From Kingella potus (GTDB lineage Bacteria; Pseudomonadota; Gammaproteobacteria; Burkholderiales; Neisseriaceae), in NCBI RefSeq assembly GCF_900451175.1, contig NZ_UGJJ01000003.1, forward strand, positions 1 to 64,000: DNA of 64,000 bases. The letters run 5' to 3'. A program made the position numbers and the translations under genes. Positions 50,134 to 59,376 of the stretch are shown in pieces (the stretch's first letter is position 1; each line of letters starts with the position of its first letter). The notes under the pieces were generated by a model. The model saw only the letters and a program-made list of their open reading frames with translations, was not told the DNA's origin and did not search any database.

Positions 50134-51675
50134 TCAGCCTTTTCTAAACATATTCAGCATACGCCTGGTTACAAAGAAACCGCCGAAAATGTTCACGCTA
50201 GCAATCAGCACGGCAACAAACGCCAGCAGCGACACAAAACCGTTGCCCTGCCCGATTTGCAGAAGCGCACCTACCACGATGATGCCCGAAATGGCGTTGG
50301 TTACCGACATCAGCGGCGTGTGCAGCGAATGGCTTACATTCCACACAACGTAATAACCGATGACGCAGGAGAGCACGAACACAATGAAGTGGTTGAGAAA
50401 CGCCGCGGGAGCAACCGCACCCACCCACAACACCAGCACCGCGCCGACCACGGCGGGGGCGAGTTTTTTCCATGCCGGCACGGGCTTGGCTTCCGGCTTG
50501 GCGGCAGCGTTTTCAGACGGCCTCTGCGCCTGCTGCGGCGCAGCGGAAACCTGGATGGCGGGAGGCGGAAACGTGATTTCGCCGTCGCGCGTTACCGTCA
50601 TATTGCGGATAACCGCATCTTCAAAATCCAGCGTGATTTCACCGTCTTTGTTCGGACTGAGCAGTTTGGTCAGATTGGCCAGATTGGTGGCATAAAGCTG
50701 GGAAGACTGCCCCGCCAGACGGTTGGCCATATCGGTGTAGCCGATGATTTGCACGCCGTTGTCGGTAACATACAGCCCGCCGGGTTTGGTCAGCTCGCAA
50801 TTGCCGCCAGTGGCTGCGGCCAAATCCACAATCACAGAGCCGGGCTTCATGCTTGCAACCATTTCTTTGGTAATCAGCTTGGGTGCGGGTTTGCCGGGAA
50901 CCGCAGCGGTGGTTATGATGATGTCCACTTCTTTGGCCTGCTCGGCAAACAGCTTCATTTCGGCAGCAATAAACTCATCGCTCATCACTTTGGCGTAGCC
51001 GTCGCCGCTGCCGCCCGCTTCTTGGGGAAAGTCGAGCTTGAGAAATTTGCCGCCCATCGATTCGATTTGTTCGGCCACTTCCAAACGTGTGTCAAACGCC
51101 TTCACGACTGCGCCCAGCGAATTGGCCGTACCGATGGCCGCCAAACCGGCCACGCCCGCGCCAATCACCAAAACCTGCGCCGGCGGCACTTTGCCCGCAG
51201 CCGTAATCTGCCCCGTAAAAAAACGTCCGAACGCATTGGCCGCTTCAATCACGGCGCGGTAGCCGCTGATATTGGCCATCGAAGAGAGCGCGTCAAGCGA
51301 CTGCGCCCGCGAAATACGCGGCACCATATCCATTGCCAGCACATTGACTTTTTTATCGGCCAGCTTCTGCACGAGTTCGGGATTCTGCGCCGGCCATAAG
51401 AAGCTCACCAGCGTCTGCCCCTCTTTCAAGCGGCGCATTTCGTTGCCGTTTGGCGCGTTTACTTTGTAAACCAGCGGGCATTTCCACACATCGGCGGCCG
51501 TGCCGGTTTGCGCACCAGCCGCCTCGTAGGCAGCATCGTCCAAACTTGCCGCTTCGCCCGCACCTTGCTCGACGCATACTTCAAAGCCGAGCTTTTTCAG
51601 CTGGGACACAGTGGCGGGCGTGCAGGACACGCGGGTTTCGCCGGAGAGGGTTTCTTTCGGGATGCCGATCATCAT
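50134..51675 (-). CDS. pntA: NAD(P) transhydrogenase subunit alpha
   Basis: 513 aa from ATG 51675 after AAAGGAGCATTCAAG; a longer frame start at 51738 is not supported. [20 protein letters not shown], then [40 protein letters not shown] and [20 protein letters not shown] form the NAD-binding domain I. After a variable linker, four membrane helices ([20 protein letters not shown]) form part of domain II. This is the fused alpha subunit as in E. coli. Works with PntB. Confidence 0.95.
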   Translation of the reverse strand: MMIGIPKETLSGETRVSCTPATVSQLKKLGFEVCVEQGAGEAASLDDAAYEAAGAQTGTAADVWKCPLVYKVNAPNGNEMRRLKEGQTLVSFLWPAQNPELVQKLADKKVNVLAMDMVPRISRAQSLDALSSMANISGYRAVIEAANAFGRFFTGQITAAGKVPPAQVLVIGAGVAGLAAIGTANSLGAVVKAFDTRLEVAEQIESMGGKFLKLDFPQEAGGSGDGYAKVMSDEFIAAEMKLFAEQAKEVDIIITTAAVPGKPAPKLITKEMVASMKPGSVIVDLAAATGGNCELTKPGGLYVTDNGVQIIGYTDMANRLAGQSSQLYATNLANLTKLLSPNKDGEITLDFEDAVIRNMTVTRDGEITFPPPAIQVSAAPQQAQRPSENAAAKPEAKPVPAWKKLAPAVVGAVLVLWVGAVAPAAFLNHFIVFVLSCVIGYYVVWNVSHSLHTPLMSVTNAISGIIVVGALLQIGQGNGFVSLLAFVAVLIASVNIFGGFFVTRRMLNMFRKG

Positions 51676-51953
51676 CTTGAATGCTCCTTTACGGGGGACG
51701 TTTTGAATGCAATATCGCGCGGCATTGGCGGGCAACACCGTTAAAATTTGTCTGCCTTATAACCGAAACACTTTACACTAGCAACTGTTTTTCCCCGAAG
51801 CACCGCTATCTTCCGCCTGCCAAACGGTTTTCCGCCGAAACGCCCGAGACCGGAAGAACAGAAGATGCGCCCTGCCCTTTGCAAAACTTTATCCCGCCGC
51901 AAGCCTGCCTTACAATACCGCCCCCGCAAACACTATAATTTAAGGAACACACC

Positions 51954-52361
51954 ATGCGCCTCCTCCACACCATGCTGCGCGTCGGCAATCTTGAAAAATC
52001 GCTGGATTTCTACCAAAACGTACTGGGCATGACACTGCTGCGCAAAAAAGACTACCCCGAAGGCCGCTTTACCCTGGCCTTCGTCGGCTACGGCGGCGAA
52101 GCAGACCACACCGTGATCGAACTGACCCACAACTGGGACACCCCCGCCTACGACCTCGGCAATGCCTACGGCCACATCGCCATCGAAGTAGATGACGCGT
52201 ACTCCGCCTGCGACAAAGTAAAACAGAAAGGCGGCAAAGTCGTCCGCGAAGCCGGACCGATGATGCACGGTACCACCGTCATCGCCTTCGCCGAAGACCC
52301 CGACGGCTACAAAATCGAGTTTATCCAGAAAAACAGCGGCGGCGATTCGGTGAAATACTAG
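51954..52361 (+). CDS. gloA: Lactoylglutathione lyase (glyoxalase I)
   Basis: 135 aa. It isomerises the hemithioacetal of methylglyoxal and glutathione. The metal ligands His5, Glu56, His74 and Glu122 are all present, in [41 protein letters not shown] and [10 protein letters not shown]. This length and set of residues fit the nickel-dependent bacterial enzyme. Single VOC-fold gene, AAGGAACACACC upstream. Confidence 0.97.
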   Translation: MRLLHTMLRVGNLEKSLDFYQNVLGMTLLRKKDYPEGRFTLAFVGYGGEADHTVIELTHNWDTPAYDLGNAYGHIAIEVDDAYSACDKVKQKGGKVVREAGPMMHGTTVIAFAEDPDGYKIEFIQKNSGGDSVKY

Positions 52362-52478
52362 TCTGCCCTCCGGAAGCGGCAGGCCGTCTGAAACGCTTTT
52401 TTTTGTACGGAGATATGGAAATTTTCGTTTTTTTAACGTAATCTCGCCTTATCTGCTTTTTTATTCCGTACGAATACC

Positions 52479-52766
52479 ATGTCCGCATCCAACCACGCCG
52501 CCGCCTACACCGCCTTTAAAGACTTCTATCAGGAAGAACTCGACCGCAATCCGTTCTACCGCTACATGGTGCAAATGCTGCGCCGGCCGGACTGCCTGCC
52601 GCCCCACGTCCGCACAGAAGCCGTGGGCGAGCTGCACGACTTCGAGCACGAGTGTTTTCAAACGGCCTTTTTCCGCCTCAACATCCTCGCCGAAGGCCAT
52701 GCGCACGAAATCGTCAAACCGAACGACTTTTTCTTCTTCCGCACTGCTTTTGAAACACAGGAATAA
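52479..52766 (+). CDS. Small protein of unknown function (95 aa)
   Basis: 95 aa, no domain recognised. AAYTAFKDFYQEELDRNPFY, RYMVQMLRRPDCLPPHVRTE and a Phe-rich end (NDFFFFRTAFETQE). A degenerate DUS (TTTTCAAACGGCC) lies in its coding sequence near 52655. A DUS inverted repeat (52791-52825) follows, supporting it as a transcribed gene. Confidence 0.6.
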   Translation: MSASNHAAAYTAFKDFYQEELDRNPFYRYMVQMLRRPDCLPPHVRTEAVGELHDFEHECFQTAFFRLNILAEGHAHEIVKPNDFFFFRTAFETQE

Positions 52767-52790
52767 GCACACGGCGCGGCCAAATGGCGA

Positions 52791-52825
52791 GAGGCCGTCT
52801 GAAAAATAGATTTTCAGACGGCCTC
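52791..52825 (+). terminator. DUS inverted repeat after the 95-aa gene
   Basis: GAGGCCGTCTGAAAA and TTTTCAGACGGCCTC pair over 15 bp around a TAGA loop. Confidence 0.85.
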
Positions 52826-52944
52826 GTTTTCTATTTTGCAAACTGCTATACAAATGCTTCGCCTCATAGCAACACACCCACCTTAACGGCACAGGCCGTC
52901 TGAAAAACAAACAAAAACACCCATCCCGCCGTCCGCACAACAAA

Positions 52945-52972
52945 TAGGGTGTGTCGCACAGCGACGCACGCG
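52945..52972. repeat. Dispersed hairpin repeat TAGGGTGTG...CACGCG
   Basis: TAGGGTGTGTCGCACAGCGA followed by CGCACGCG folds into a short hairpin (GTGTCGC/GCGAC). Relatives occur at 30214-30241, 30446-30473, 57484-57512, 58619-58650 and, with base changes, 10949-10976 inside the prophage. It sits between DUS inverted repeats in non-coding DNA. Confidence 0.75.
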
Positions 52973-53053
52973 CTCCCGCCGAAGAGGAAACAGGCCGTCT
53001 GAAAACCGTAAAACAGTTTTCAGACGGCCTGTTTCTCCTGTCCTATACAGACA

Positions 53054-53108
53054 AAAAAGCAGCCCGAATAGTGGGCTTCAATAACGCCAAACCTTCGGGC
53101 TGCTTTTT
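53054..53108. terminator. Bidirectional terminator behind the molbindin gene
   Basis: AAAAAGCAGCCCGAA and TTCGGGCTGCTTTTT form a perfect 15-bp stem with A and T tracts on the outer sides. It serves the leftward molbindin gene and any rightward transcript from the left. Confidence 0.85.
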
Positions 53109-53124
53109 GTGTATCAGAAAGGTA

Positions 53125-53553
53125 TTACGCAGGTACGCCCAAAATCACGCTGCCTGCTTTGAACAGGGCGGTGGCGGTTTGGCCGACGTGCAGGTCGAGG
53201 CCGTCGGAGCTTTCGATGGTGATGCCGGCGATGATGGACACTCCTCCGCCCAAGTCGATTTCCACCAGCGAATACACCGCCCCCCGGCTGATGTTGCTGA
53301 TGGTGCCGGTGAGGCGGTTGCGGGCGGAGAGCTTGATGTGGGCGGCATCGGTGGCGATGATGACGCTGGTGGATTTGATCAGGGCGACAACAGGTTTGCC
53401 TTCTTTGAGTTCGAGATATTCGCGGCTGTCGCAGGTAATGGTGGCGGCGAGTTCCTGCCCGCCGGAGAGGGCAACAGTGATTTCGTCGTTGACAGCACCG
53501 TGCCTGATGGTTTTGACGGTACCGACAAGCTGGTTGCGTGCACTGGTTTTCAT
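53125..53553 (-). CDS. Molybdate-binding protein with two Mop domains (molbindin)
   Basis: 142 aa. Two tandem Mop/TOBE domains: KTSARNQLVGTVKTIRHGAV...VVALIKSTSVIIATD and KLSARNRLTGTISNISRGAV...ATALFKAGSVILGVP. Such ModG-like proteins store or buffer molybdate in the cytosol. It lies at the distal end of the mobA-moaA-moaB cluster, which supports a molybdenum role. Confidence 0.92.
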   Translation of the reverse strand: MKTSARNQLVGTVKTIRHGAVNDEITVALSGGQELAATITCDSREYLELKEGKPVVALIKSTSVIIATDAAHIKLSARNRLTGTISNISRGAVYSLVEIDLGGGVSIIAGITIESSDGLDLHVGQTATALFKAGSVILGVPA

Positions 53554-53865
53554 GGATTGCCCTTTATTATGTAATTAATTGTATTGTTTGAAAAAAATTT
53601 TCACAAACGCCATTTCGCGAAAACGGGCGCAATCTTAGCGGGAATGCGGTTTTTTGTAAATCATGCGGAAGGTTTAGGGAAGGGGAAAATTTTTCCGCCT
53701 CTGCCGCCGCCGTTCCCATACTGACTGGAATGACAGATATGTTGGAAACATGAATATTTTCAAATTATTTCCTTGCATCAGACAGGCTGCCGCATGGAAA
53801 CGGCAGGGGTAGGAAAACGGCTTTCCAGCCGAAACCTTTGCAAAAGGCCGAATCTGCCCGAAATC

Positions 53866-53970
53866 CGTCATTCCCGCGCTGGCGGGAATCTTCTTTAATA
53901 TTTTGAAATCATTTTAAAACAGTATGCCGCTTTATCACGGCAAAGATTCCCGCCAGCGCGGGAATGACGG
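53866..53970. repeat. NIME-like unit with two dRS3 elements
   Basis: ATTCCC-N8-GGGAAT occurs at 53870-53889 and, inverted, at 53946-53965, with CGTC and GACG flanks. Between them is a 56-bp AT-rich spacer. This is the build of neisserial intergenic mosaic elements, made of dRS3 and RS repeats. It lies directly behind mobA. Confidence 0.85.
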
Positions 53971-53992
53971 AGAGGGAGGTTTGGCAAAGGTT

Positions 53993-54601
53993 TCAGACGG
54001 CCTGTTGCGCGCTCCATGCAGCCAGCGCGGCAGCGAATTCTGCGGGGGTGTTGAAATTGGCGTAGGGCTGCCACGCGGCGGGCATTGCGGTGTCGCGGGC
54101 TTGGATTTGCGCCACCCAGCGCATCACGCGGCGGCTGCCGCCATCGAGATAGGCGGCCAGGCCGTCTGAAAGTGAAGACGGCCAGTAGGCCAAAAGCGGA
54201 TAGGCGGTTTCGGGCGAGCGCAGCATCAATACGGTTTCGCAATCGGGCGCGGCGGCGGCGTTCAGACGGCCTATCATGGCTTCGGGCCCAATCAGCGTGT
54301 CGCAGGTCATCACATACACGCCCGCCAAACCCTGCCGCCGCACCTGCCGTAATGCCGACAATACGGCAGAGAGCGGCCCTTGTTTTTCGGGCAACGCGTC
54401 GGCCAGGCGCACGGCGCGTTCGGGCAGCGGCAGGCTGTTGCCGCCGTCGGCCAGCCACAAGGGGCGGCTCGGGGCGGTGTGTGCGGCCAAATAATCAAGC
54501 AGCGTGCCGCCGTTTAGCGGTAACAGGGCTTTGGGGCTGCCCATACGGCTGCTTTGTCCGCCGCAAAGAATCAGGAGCGGGAGCGGGTTGGTGTCGTGCA
54601 T
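53993..54601 (-). CDS. mobA: Molybdenum cofactor guanylyltransferase
   Basis: 202 aa from ATG 54601. LPLLILCGGQSSRMGSPKAL is the nucleotide-binding signature; LPEKQGPLSAVLSALRQV and VYVMTCDTLIGPEAMIGRL follow. It attaches GMP to molybdopterin to give the MGD cofactor used by nitrate reductases. The stop codon is in a DUS (QQAV). MobB is encoded 25 kb away. Confidence 0.92.
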   Translation of the reverse strand: MHDTNPLPLLILCGGQSSRMGSPKALLPLNGGTLLDYLAAHTAPSRPLWLADGGNSLPLPERAVRLADALPEKQGPLSAVLSALRQVRRQGLAGVYVMTCDTLIGPEAMIGRLNAAAAPDCETVLMLRSPETAYPLLAYWPSSLSDGLAAYLDGGSRRVMRWVAQIQARDTAMPAAWQPYANFNTPAEFAAALAAWSAQQAV

Positions 54602-54802
54602 GGTGTATGAGGCAGGCAGTTTGGGACGGAACCCAACAAGTTTTTGAAATATCGGCAATTTCTGTGATTCTGCCCAACCTGCCTGCCTTTTTTAATATTG
54701 GTTGGATATTTTCAGGCTGTCTTTTTTTTGGGGGCGGTAAGGCAGTCTGAAAACCGTTTCAGGCGGTATTTATCGTTTCAGGCTGCCACTCTAAACATAT
54801 GC

Positions 54803-55255
54803 TTACAGCCAACGCCGCGTTTGGCAACAGTATGCGCGGTAGGCTTCGCCGAACCGGACGGACAGGATGCGCTCTTCAGGGATGATTTGGAAGCGGGTGA
54901 TATAGGCGGCGAAAACGGCAACGCCTGCCCATGCGGCAGCCTGTGCCAACTGCAATGCCCATGCCGCCAGCAGCAGCACCATACCCAGATACATCGGGTT
55001 GCGGCTGAAGCGGTAGATGCCGTCTGAAACCACCAAACGGCTTTGTTCCGGCGTATGCGGATTGGCGGTGGTGCGGTGGCGGTGGAATGCGGCAACGCCT
55101 GCCAGCATTATTCCGAAAGCTGCCGCCGCAACAAGCACTGCCAGCCACGGCATCGCGGGCAGGTCGGCAGGCCGCCATGCCGCCAAAGCGTACATCAATA
55201 CGGCACACAGCAGCATCACGGCAAGCGGCGGAATTTTCAGCTCCAATGCGTTCAT
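54803..55255 (-). CDS. Isoprenylcysteine methyltransferase-like membrane protein
   Basis: 150 aa with four or more membrane helices. LVVSDGIYRFSRNPMYLGMV and IIPEERILSVRFGEAYRAYC are the conserved S-adenosylmethionine-binding motif of the ICMT/PEMT family. The bacterial substrates are mostly unknown. It lies between mobA and moaB but shows no molybdenum link. The stop overlaps a region with a degenerate DUS. Confidence 0.85.
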   Translation of the reverse strand: MNALELKIPPLAVMLLCAVLMYALAAWRPADLPAMPWLAVLVAAAAFGIMLAGVAAFHRHRTTANPHTPEQSRLVVSDGIYRFSRNPMYLGMVLLLAAWALQLAQAAAWAGVAVFAAYITRFQIIPEERILSVRFGEAYRAYCCQTRRWL

Positions 55256-55370
55256 GGTTTTCCTTTTTCAGACGGCTTTGGCGGTGTTGGTTGCAGGCAG
55301 GGCATTTCCGACCTATTGACTGCACGGATGACATGATAAGCCGTCTGAAAAGCAGCCTGAGAAACCTGCG

Positions 55371-55892
55371 CTATTTATCCCACGCGTTAAACACGCGGGT
55401 GAAGCCGCAGCTGTTGATGCGGGGGTCGAGCTGGGGGGCGATGACGTGTTCCCAGGCGGTGCGGCAGGCGCCGGGCGAGCCGGGCAGGCAGAATATCAGG
55501 GTGCGGTTGGCGATGCCGGCAACGGCGCGGGACTGGATGGTGGAAAGGCCGATTTCCTGCATGGAAACGGCGCGGAACACTTCGCCGAAGCCGGGAATGG
55601 TGCGGTCGAACAGGATTTCTACCGCATCGGGTGTGATATCGCGCTCAAACATGCCGGTGCCGCCGGTGATGAGCAGGACTTCGACGGCGGGGTCGGCGAT
55701 GGCGGCGGATGCGGCGGCGCGGATGTCGTATTTTTCGTCGCGGCAGATTTGGCGGCCTTGCAGGATGTGGCCTGCGCTTTGCAGGGCGGCGGCAAGATAG
55801 TCGCCGCTTTTGTCGTCGGCGGCTTTGCGGGTGTCGCTGGCGGTGAGGATGCGGATGTTGAGGGGGCGGAATTCGGGTGCGGCTTTGTGCAT
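55371..55892 (-). CDS. moaB: Molybdenum cofactor biosynthesis protein B
   Basis: 173 aa. ILTASDTRKAADDKSGDYLA, VEVLLITGGTGMFERDITPD and FCLPGSPGACRTAWEHVIAP are the MoaB/MogA fold. It adenylates molybdopterin before metal insertion by MoeA. Starts 3 nt after the moaA stop, which carries the ribosome site GGAGG within its end. Confidence 0.93.
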   Translation of the reverse strand: MHKAAPEFRPLNIRILTASDTRKAADDKSGDYLAAALQSAGHILQGRQICRDEKYDIRAAASAAIADPAVEVLLITGGTGMFERDITPDAVEILFDRTIPGFGEVFRAVSMQEIGLSTIQSRAVAGIANRTLIFCLPGSPGACRTAWEHVIAPQLDPRINSCGFTRVFNAWDK

Positions 55893-55895
55893 GGT

Positions 55896-56882
55896 TTAGC
55901 CTCCGGTCATGGATAGGTTGGTAATGAGGCCGACTTTTTTGTCGTGCAGGTAGTGGTGTTCGGGCTTTTGGGCGACGGTTTGGTGCAGGTATTGGCGCAG
56001 GCCGTCTGCATCGGCGGCTTTCAGGTAGTCTCTGAGGTCGTAGGCGATGCCGCCGAAGAGGCACAGGTGCATTTTGCCTTGGGCGGTAACGCGCAGGCGG
56101 TTGCAGCTTTTGCAGAAGTCTTCGCTGTATGGGGCGATGAAGCCGATGCTGCCGGCGAAGTCGCGGTGGTAGTATTCGCGGGCGGGGCCGGCGTGGGGCT
56201 GGCGGGGGAGGAGCTGCCAGCCTTCGCGTTGCAGGCTGCGTTCGATGCGGGCGGCGGAAAGGTGCTGGCTGTTGAAAAAGCCGAGATTGTCGCCGGTTTG
56301 CATGAGTTCGATGAAGCGCAGGGTTACGGGGCGGGTTTTGATGTAGGCGAGTGCGTCGGGCAGGGTTTGTTCGGCGTAGCGGCGCAGCAGCAGGGTGTTG
56401 ATTTTGATGCTGCCGAACCCGCTCTCAAGGATGGCTTCGAGATCGCGCAGGATGTTTTCGCATTCGCGCTTGCCGGTGATTTGGTAGAAGGTGTCGGGGT
56501 TGAAGCTGTCGATGCTGACGTTGAGTTTGTCGAGGCCGGCGGCGCGGTAGGCGGGGAAGATTCTGCCGAGGCGGAAGGCGTTGGTGGTGAGGGCGACGTT
56601 TTCGATGTGCGGGGCGGCTTTGCAGGCGGCAATGATGTCGGCCAGGTCGCGGCGCAGGGTGGGCTCGCCGCCGGTTACGCGGATTTTGCGCGTGCCGCAT
56701 TGTGCAAAGGTGTTGGCCAGCGTTTCGATTTCGGCCAACGACATTTCGTCGGGCTTGGCTTTGCCTTGGTAGCCGTGGGGCAGGCAGTAGTTGCAGCGGT
56801 AGTTGCACAGGTCGGTTACGGACAGGCGCAGGTAGCTGAGACGGCGGTCGAAGGGGTCGGTAAGCGGGGCGGTGTTGTTCAT
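55896..56882 (-). CDS. moaA: GTP 3',8-cyclase (radical SAM) MoaA
   Basis: 328 aa. The radical SAM cluster is CNYRCNYCLPHGYQG; the second cluster uses FCKSCNRLRVTAQGKMHLCL. The C-terminal Gly-Gly (MTGG) needed by the family is present. It converts GTP to 8,9-dihydro-cyclised intermediate, the first Moco step. Overlaps in operon with moaB. Full length. Confidence 0.97.
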   Translation of the reverse strand: MNNTAPLTDPFDRRLSYLRLSVTDLCNYRCNYCLPHGYQGKAKPDEMSLAEIETLANTFAQCGTRKIRVTGGEPTLRRDLADIIAACKAAPHIENVALTTNAFRLGRIFPAYRAAGLDKLNVSIDSFNPDTFYQITGKRECENILRDLEAILESGFGSIKINTLLLRRYAEQTLPDALAYIKTRPVTLRFIELMQTGDNLGFFNSQHLSAARIERSLQREGWQLLPRQPHAGPAREYYHRDFAGSIGFIAPYSEDFCKSCNRLRVTAQGKMHLCLFGGIAYDLRDYLKAADADGLRQYLHQTVAQKPEHHYLHDKKVGLITNLSMTGG

Positions 56883-57071
56883 GGCGTGTCTCGGAGTGCG
56901 TGGGGTGTGTTGTTTTTTGGGTATGTTTTCAGACGGCCTTTTGGGTTTTCAGGTAGCCGTGGCGGTGTGTGATTGGCGGCGGGTGTTGGGCTATAAGACA
57001 ATCGGTGTGTTTTTGGCACTTCTTTTGCGCGTTCGTCTCAATCCAAGAAACCAAGCTGCCGGACAGGCATT

Positions 57072-57422
57072 TTATTCTGCCGCTTTTTGCGCCAATTGCA
57101 GGTAATCCGTCAAATGCTTGTTTTCTACGTCTTCAAGCGTATGTAATTTCAAATGGCGGCGGCCTTTGCCTTTTCCTTCCAACAAACCGTGCGGGTCTGC
57201 CATCTCGGCGCCACGGCCAAATTCCACAGTTACATGCTGTTTATAAACGAAAATGCCGCAAAACGGTTCGGGCGCGGCAAACAAAATACCGCCATATTTC
57301 ACTTCTTCGCCTACTGTATCTGCCAGTTGTAATATTGTCGTGCGCACACTGTCGGCGATTTCATACAAAGCAGGATTGGCAATTTGCCAGTCATTCAGCA
57401 GATTTTGTACTTTTGGATTCAT
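57072..57422 (-). CDS. DUF1801-type protein
   Basis: 116 aa. ALYEIADSVRTTILQLADTV, GEEVKYGGILFAAPEPFCGI and FVYKQHVTVEFGRGAEMADP, then GRRHLKLHTLEDVENKHLTD are the DUF1801 pattern, an SRPBCC-neighbouring small fold of unknown role. AGGAGGCC precedes the ATG at 57422. Lower GC than neighbours. Function unknown. Confidence 0.8.
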   Translation of the reverse strand: MNPKVQNLLNDWQIANPALYEIADSVRTTILQLADTVGEEVKYGGILFAAPEPFCGIFVYKQHVTVEFGRGAEMADPHGLLEGKGKGRRHLKLHTLEDVENKHLTDYLQLAQKAAE

Positions 57423-57483
57423 GGCCTCCTCCTGATTGGAATCCTGTATAAATTATGCAGCTTTTTTGTCGAAAATCGGGGAA

Positions 57484-57512
57484 CGCGTGCGCCGCCGGCG
57501 GCACACCCTACG
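57484..57512. repeat. Dispersed hairpin repeat, inverted copy
   Basis: CGCGTGCGCCGCCGGCGGCA followed by CACCCTACG, a member of the TAGGGTGTG...CACGCG family, beside a DUS (TTTTTCAGACGGCCTT near 57532). Confidence 0.7.
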
Positions 57513-57571
57513 CAAATATCGGAAATTGGTTTTTCAGACGGCCTTTTGTTATTTTTCGCGCCGCAATTGCG

Positions 57572-58270
57572 CTATGCGGGCTGTGTCAAGGCCGCGTCCA
57601 CTGCCGCAAGGGCGTGGATGGCGGTGCTGTCAAACACGGGCAGCGGGCTGGTTTCTTCGTTCGCAATCAGGCAGATTTCGGTGCAGCCGAGTATCACGCC
57701 CTGTGCGCCCGCGTCTTTCAGACGGCCTATCGCATTTTGGAAATACGCCGCCGATTCCGGCCGGATACGGTTCAGGCACAGTTCTTCAAAAATAATGCGG
57801 TGGATTTCGTCCTGCTCCGCGCTGTTTGGCACGATGGTTTGCACGCCTTGCGCGGCCATGCGTCCGGTGTAGAAGCCGTCGCTCATGGTAAAGCGCGTGC
57901 CGAGCAGGCCGACGGTGTCCAGGCCCTGCCGTTTGACCGCGTCGGCGGCGGCATCGACGATGTGCAGCAGCGGAATCTTGACGGCGGCTTCGATGGCGGG
58001 GGCAACTTTGTGCATGGTGTTGGTGGCCAAGAGCAGCAAATCCGCGCCTGCGGTTTCGAGTTTGGCCGCGCTCTTTGCCAGCACGCGGCCTGCCGCCGCC
58101 CAGTCGCCGCTTTTCTGCAAACGGACGATTTCTTCAAAATCAAGGCTGTGCATCACGATATCCGCGCTGCGGTTGCCGCCGAGCCTGCGGTTGGTTTCGC
58201 GGTTGATGGCCTGATAGTACAAAACGGTGCTTTCGGGACTCATGCCGCCGATGATGCCGATGGTTTTCAT
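57572..58270 (-). CDS. Aspartate/glutamate racemase family enzyme
   Basis: 232 aa from ATG 58270 (MKTIGIIGGMSPESTVLYYQ). The longer upstream frame is repeat DNA. ADLLLLATNTMHKVAPAIEA carries Thr in place of the first catalytic Cys, and GAQGVILGCTEICLI the second Cys. This pattern fits the YgeA-type single-Cys racemases or epimerases of broad specificity. Substrate unknown. Confidence 0.85.
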   Translation of the reverse strand: MKTIGIIGGMSPESTVLYYQAINRETNRRLGGNRSADIVMHSLDFEEIVRLQKSGDWAAAGRVLAKSAAKLETAGADLLLLATNTMHKVAPAIEAAVKIPLLHIVDAAADAVKRQGLDTVGLLGTRFTMSDGFYTGRMAAQGVQTIVPNSAEQDEIHRIIFEELCLNRIRPESAAYFQNAIGRLKDAGAQGVILGCTEICLIANEETSPLPVFDSTAIHALAAVDAALTQPA

Positions 58271-58552
58271 GGTTTTCCTTTTGCTTTGTGCCGTGTTTGC
58301 CGTGCGGGCGGGGATGGCGGCAGTTTTGGGTTTCAGACGGCCTTTTGCCGGTAAACAGATAGGTAGGTTGGGTTGCCAAACCCAACAGTTTTCACGTTTG
58401 CAAAGACTTGTCCGGCCAACCCGGTCTGCGGATTGGGTTTCAGACAGCCTTTGGTTTTTTGTAACTCGGGTTGCAAACCCAAGGGTTTTCAAGATGTTAA
58501 GGTTTTGTTGGGTCTCGACCCAACCTACGTATCTGAAACCTTTGGGATTGGG

Positions 58553-59326
58553 TTTCAGACGGCCTTTCGGGTTTTCATGTTGCTTTTTCAGGCAGCCTTT
58601 TTGTTTTCCGGAAACCGAGGAACGCGTGCGTCGCTTCGGCGACACACCCTACGCCAGCGGCGGAAACCGGTTTTTCAGACGGCCTGTCCGTTCCGTCATT
58701 CCCGCGCAGGCGGGAATCTTTTTTACGGCTTCTGTTTCGGCGGTTTTATCCGGCTTGGGTTGCGCTTCGGACAGGATTCCCGCCTGCGCGGGAATGACGG
58801 CGGTTGCGGGTTTCAGACGGCCTTTCGGGTTTTCATGTTGCTTTTTCAGGTAGCCTTTTTGTTTGCCGGAAATCGGGGGGCGCGTGCGTCGCTTTGGCGA
58901 CACACCCTACGCCAGCGGCAGAAACCGGTTTTTCAGACGGCCTGTCCGTTCCGTCATTCCCGCGCAGGCGGGAATCTTTTTTACGGCTTCTGTTTCGGCG
59001 GTTTTATCCGGCTTGGGTTGCGCTTCGGACAGGATTCCCGCCTGCGCGGGAATGACGGCGGTTGCGGGTTTCAGACGGCCTTTCGGGTTTTCATGTTGCT
59101 TTTTCAGGTAGCCTTTTTGTTTGCCGGAAATCGGGGGGCGCGTGCGTCGCTTTGGCGACACACCCTACGCCAGCGGCAGAAACCGGTTTTTCAGACGGCC
59201 TGTCCGTTCCGTCATTCCCGCGCAGGCGGGAATCTTTTTTACGGCTTCTGTTTCGGCGGTTTTATCCGGCTTGGGTTGCGCTTCGGACAGGATTCCCGCC
59301 TGCGCGGGAATGACGGCAGTGGGGCT
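58553..59326. repeat. Three tandem copies of a 258-bp intergenic unit
   Basis: Units start at 58553, 58811 and 59069. Each has a DUS (TTTCAGACGGCCTTTCGGGT), a second uptake-like motif, the hairpin repeat (GTGCGTCGCTTTGGCGACAC), another DUS and a dRS3 pair (58698-58717 and 58776-58795 in the first). Copies 2 and 3 are almost identical. Copy 1 differs at several bases in its first half, including AGGCTGCCTGAA versus AGGCTACCTGAA. Small frames through the units are not genes. Confidence 0.93.
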
Positions 59327-59376
59327 GCGGCGGATTTCAGGCCGATTTTTCAGACGGCCTTTGGTTTCAGGCTGCC

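Noticed and set aside
50134..51738. PntA start at 51738
   Set aside because: ATG at 51675 has AAGGAGC at the right distance and gives MMIGIPKE, the family start.
58553..59326. CRISPR array at the 258-bp repeat
   Set aside because: Three long units with no spacers between them; it is a tandem duplication of intergenic repeats.
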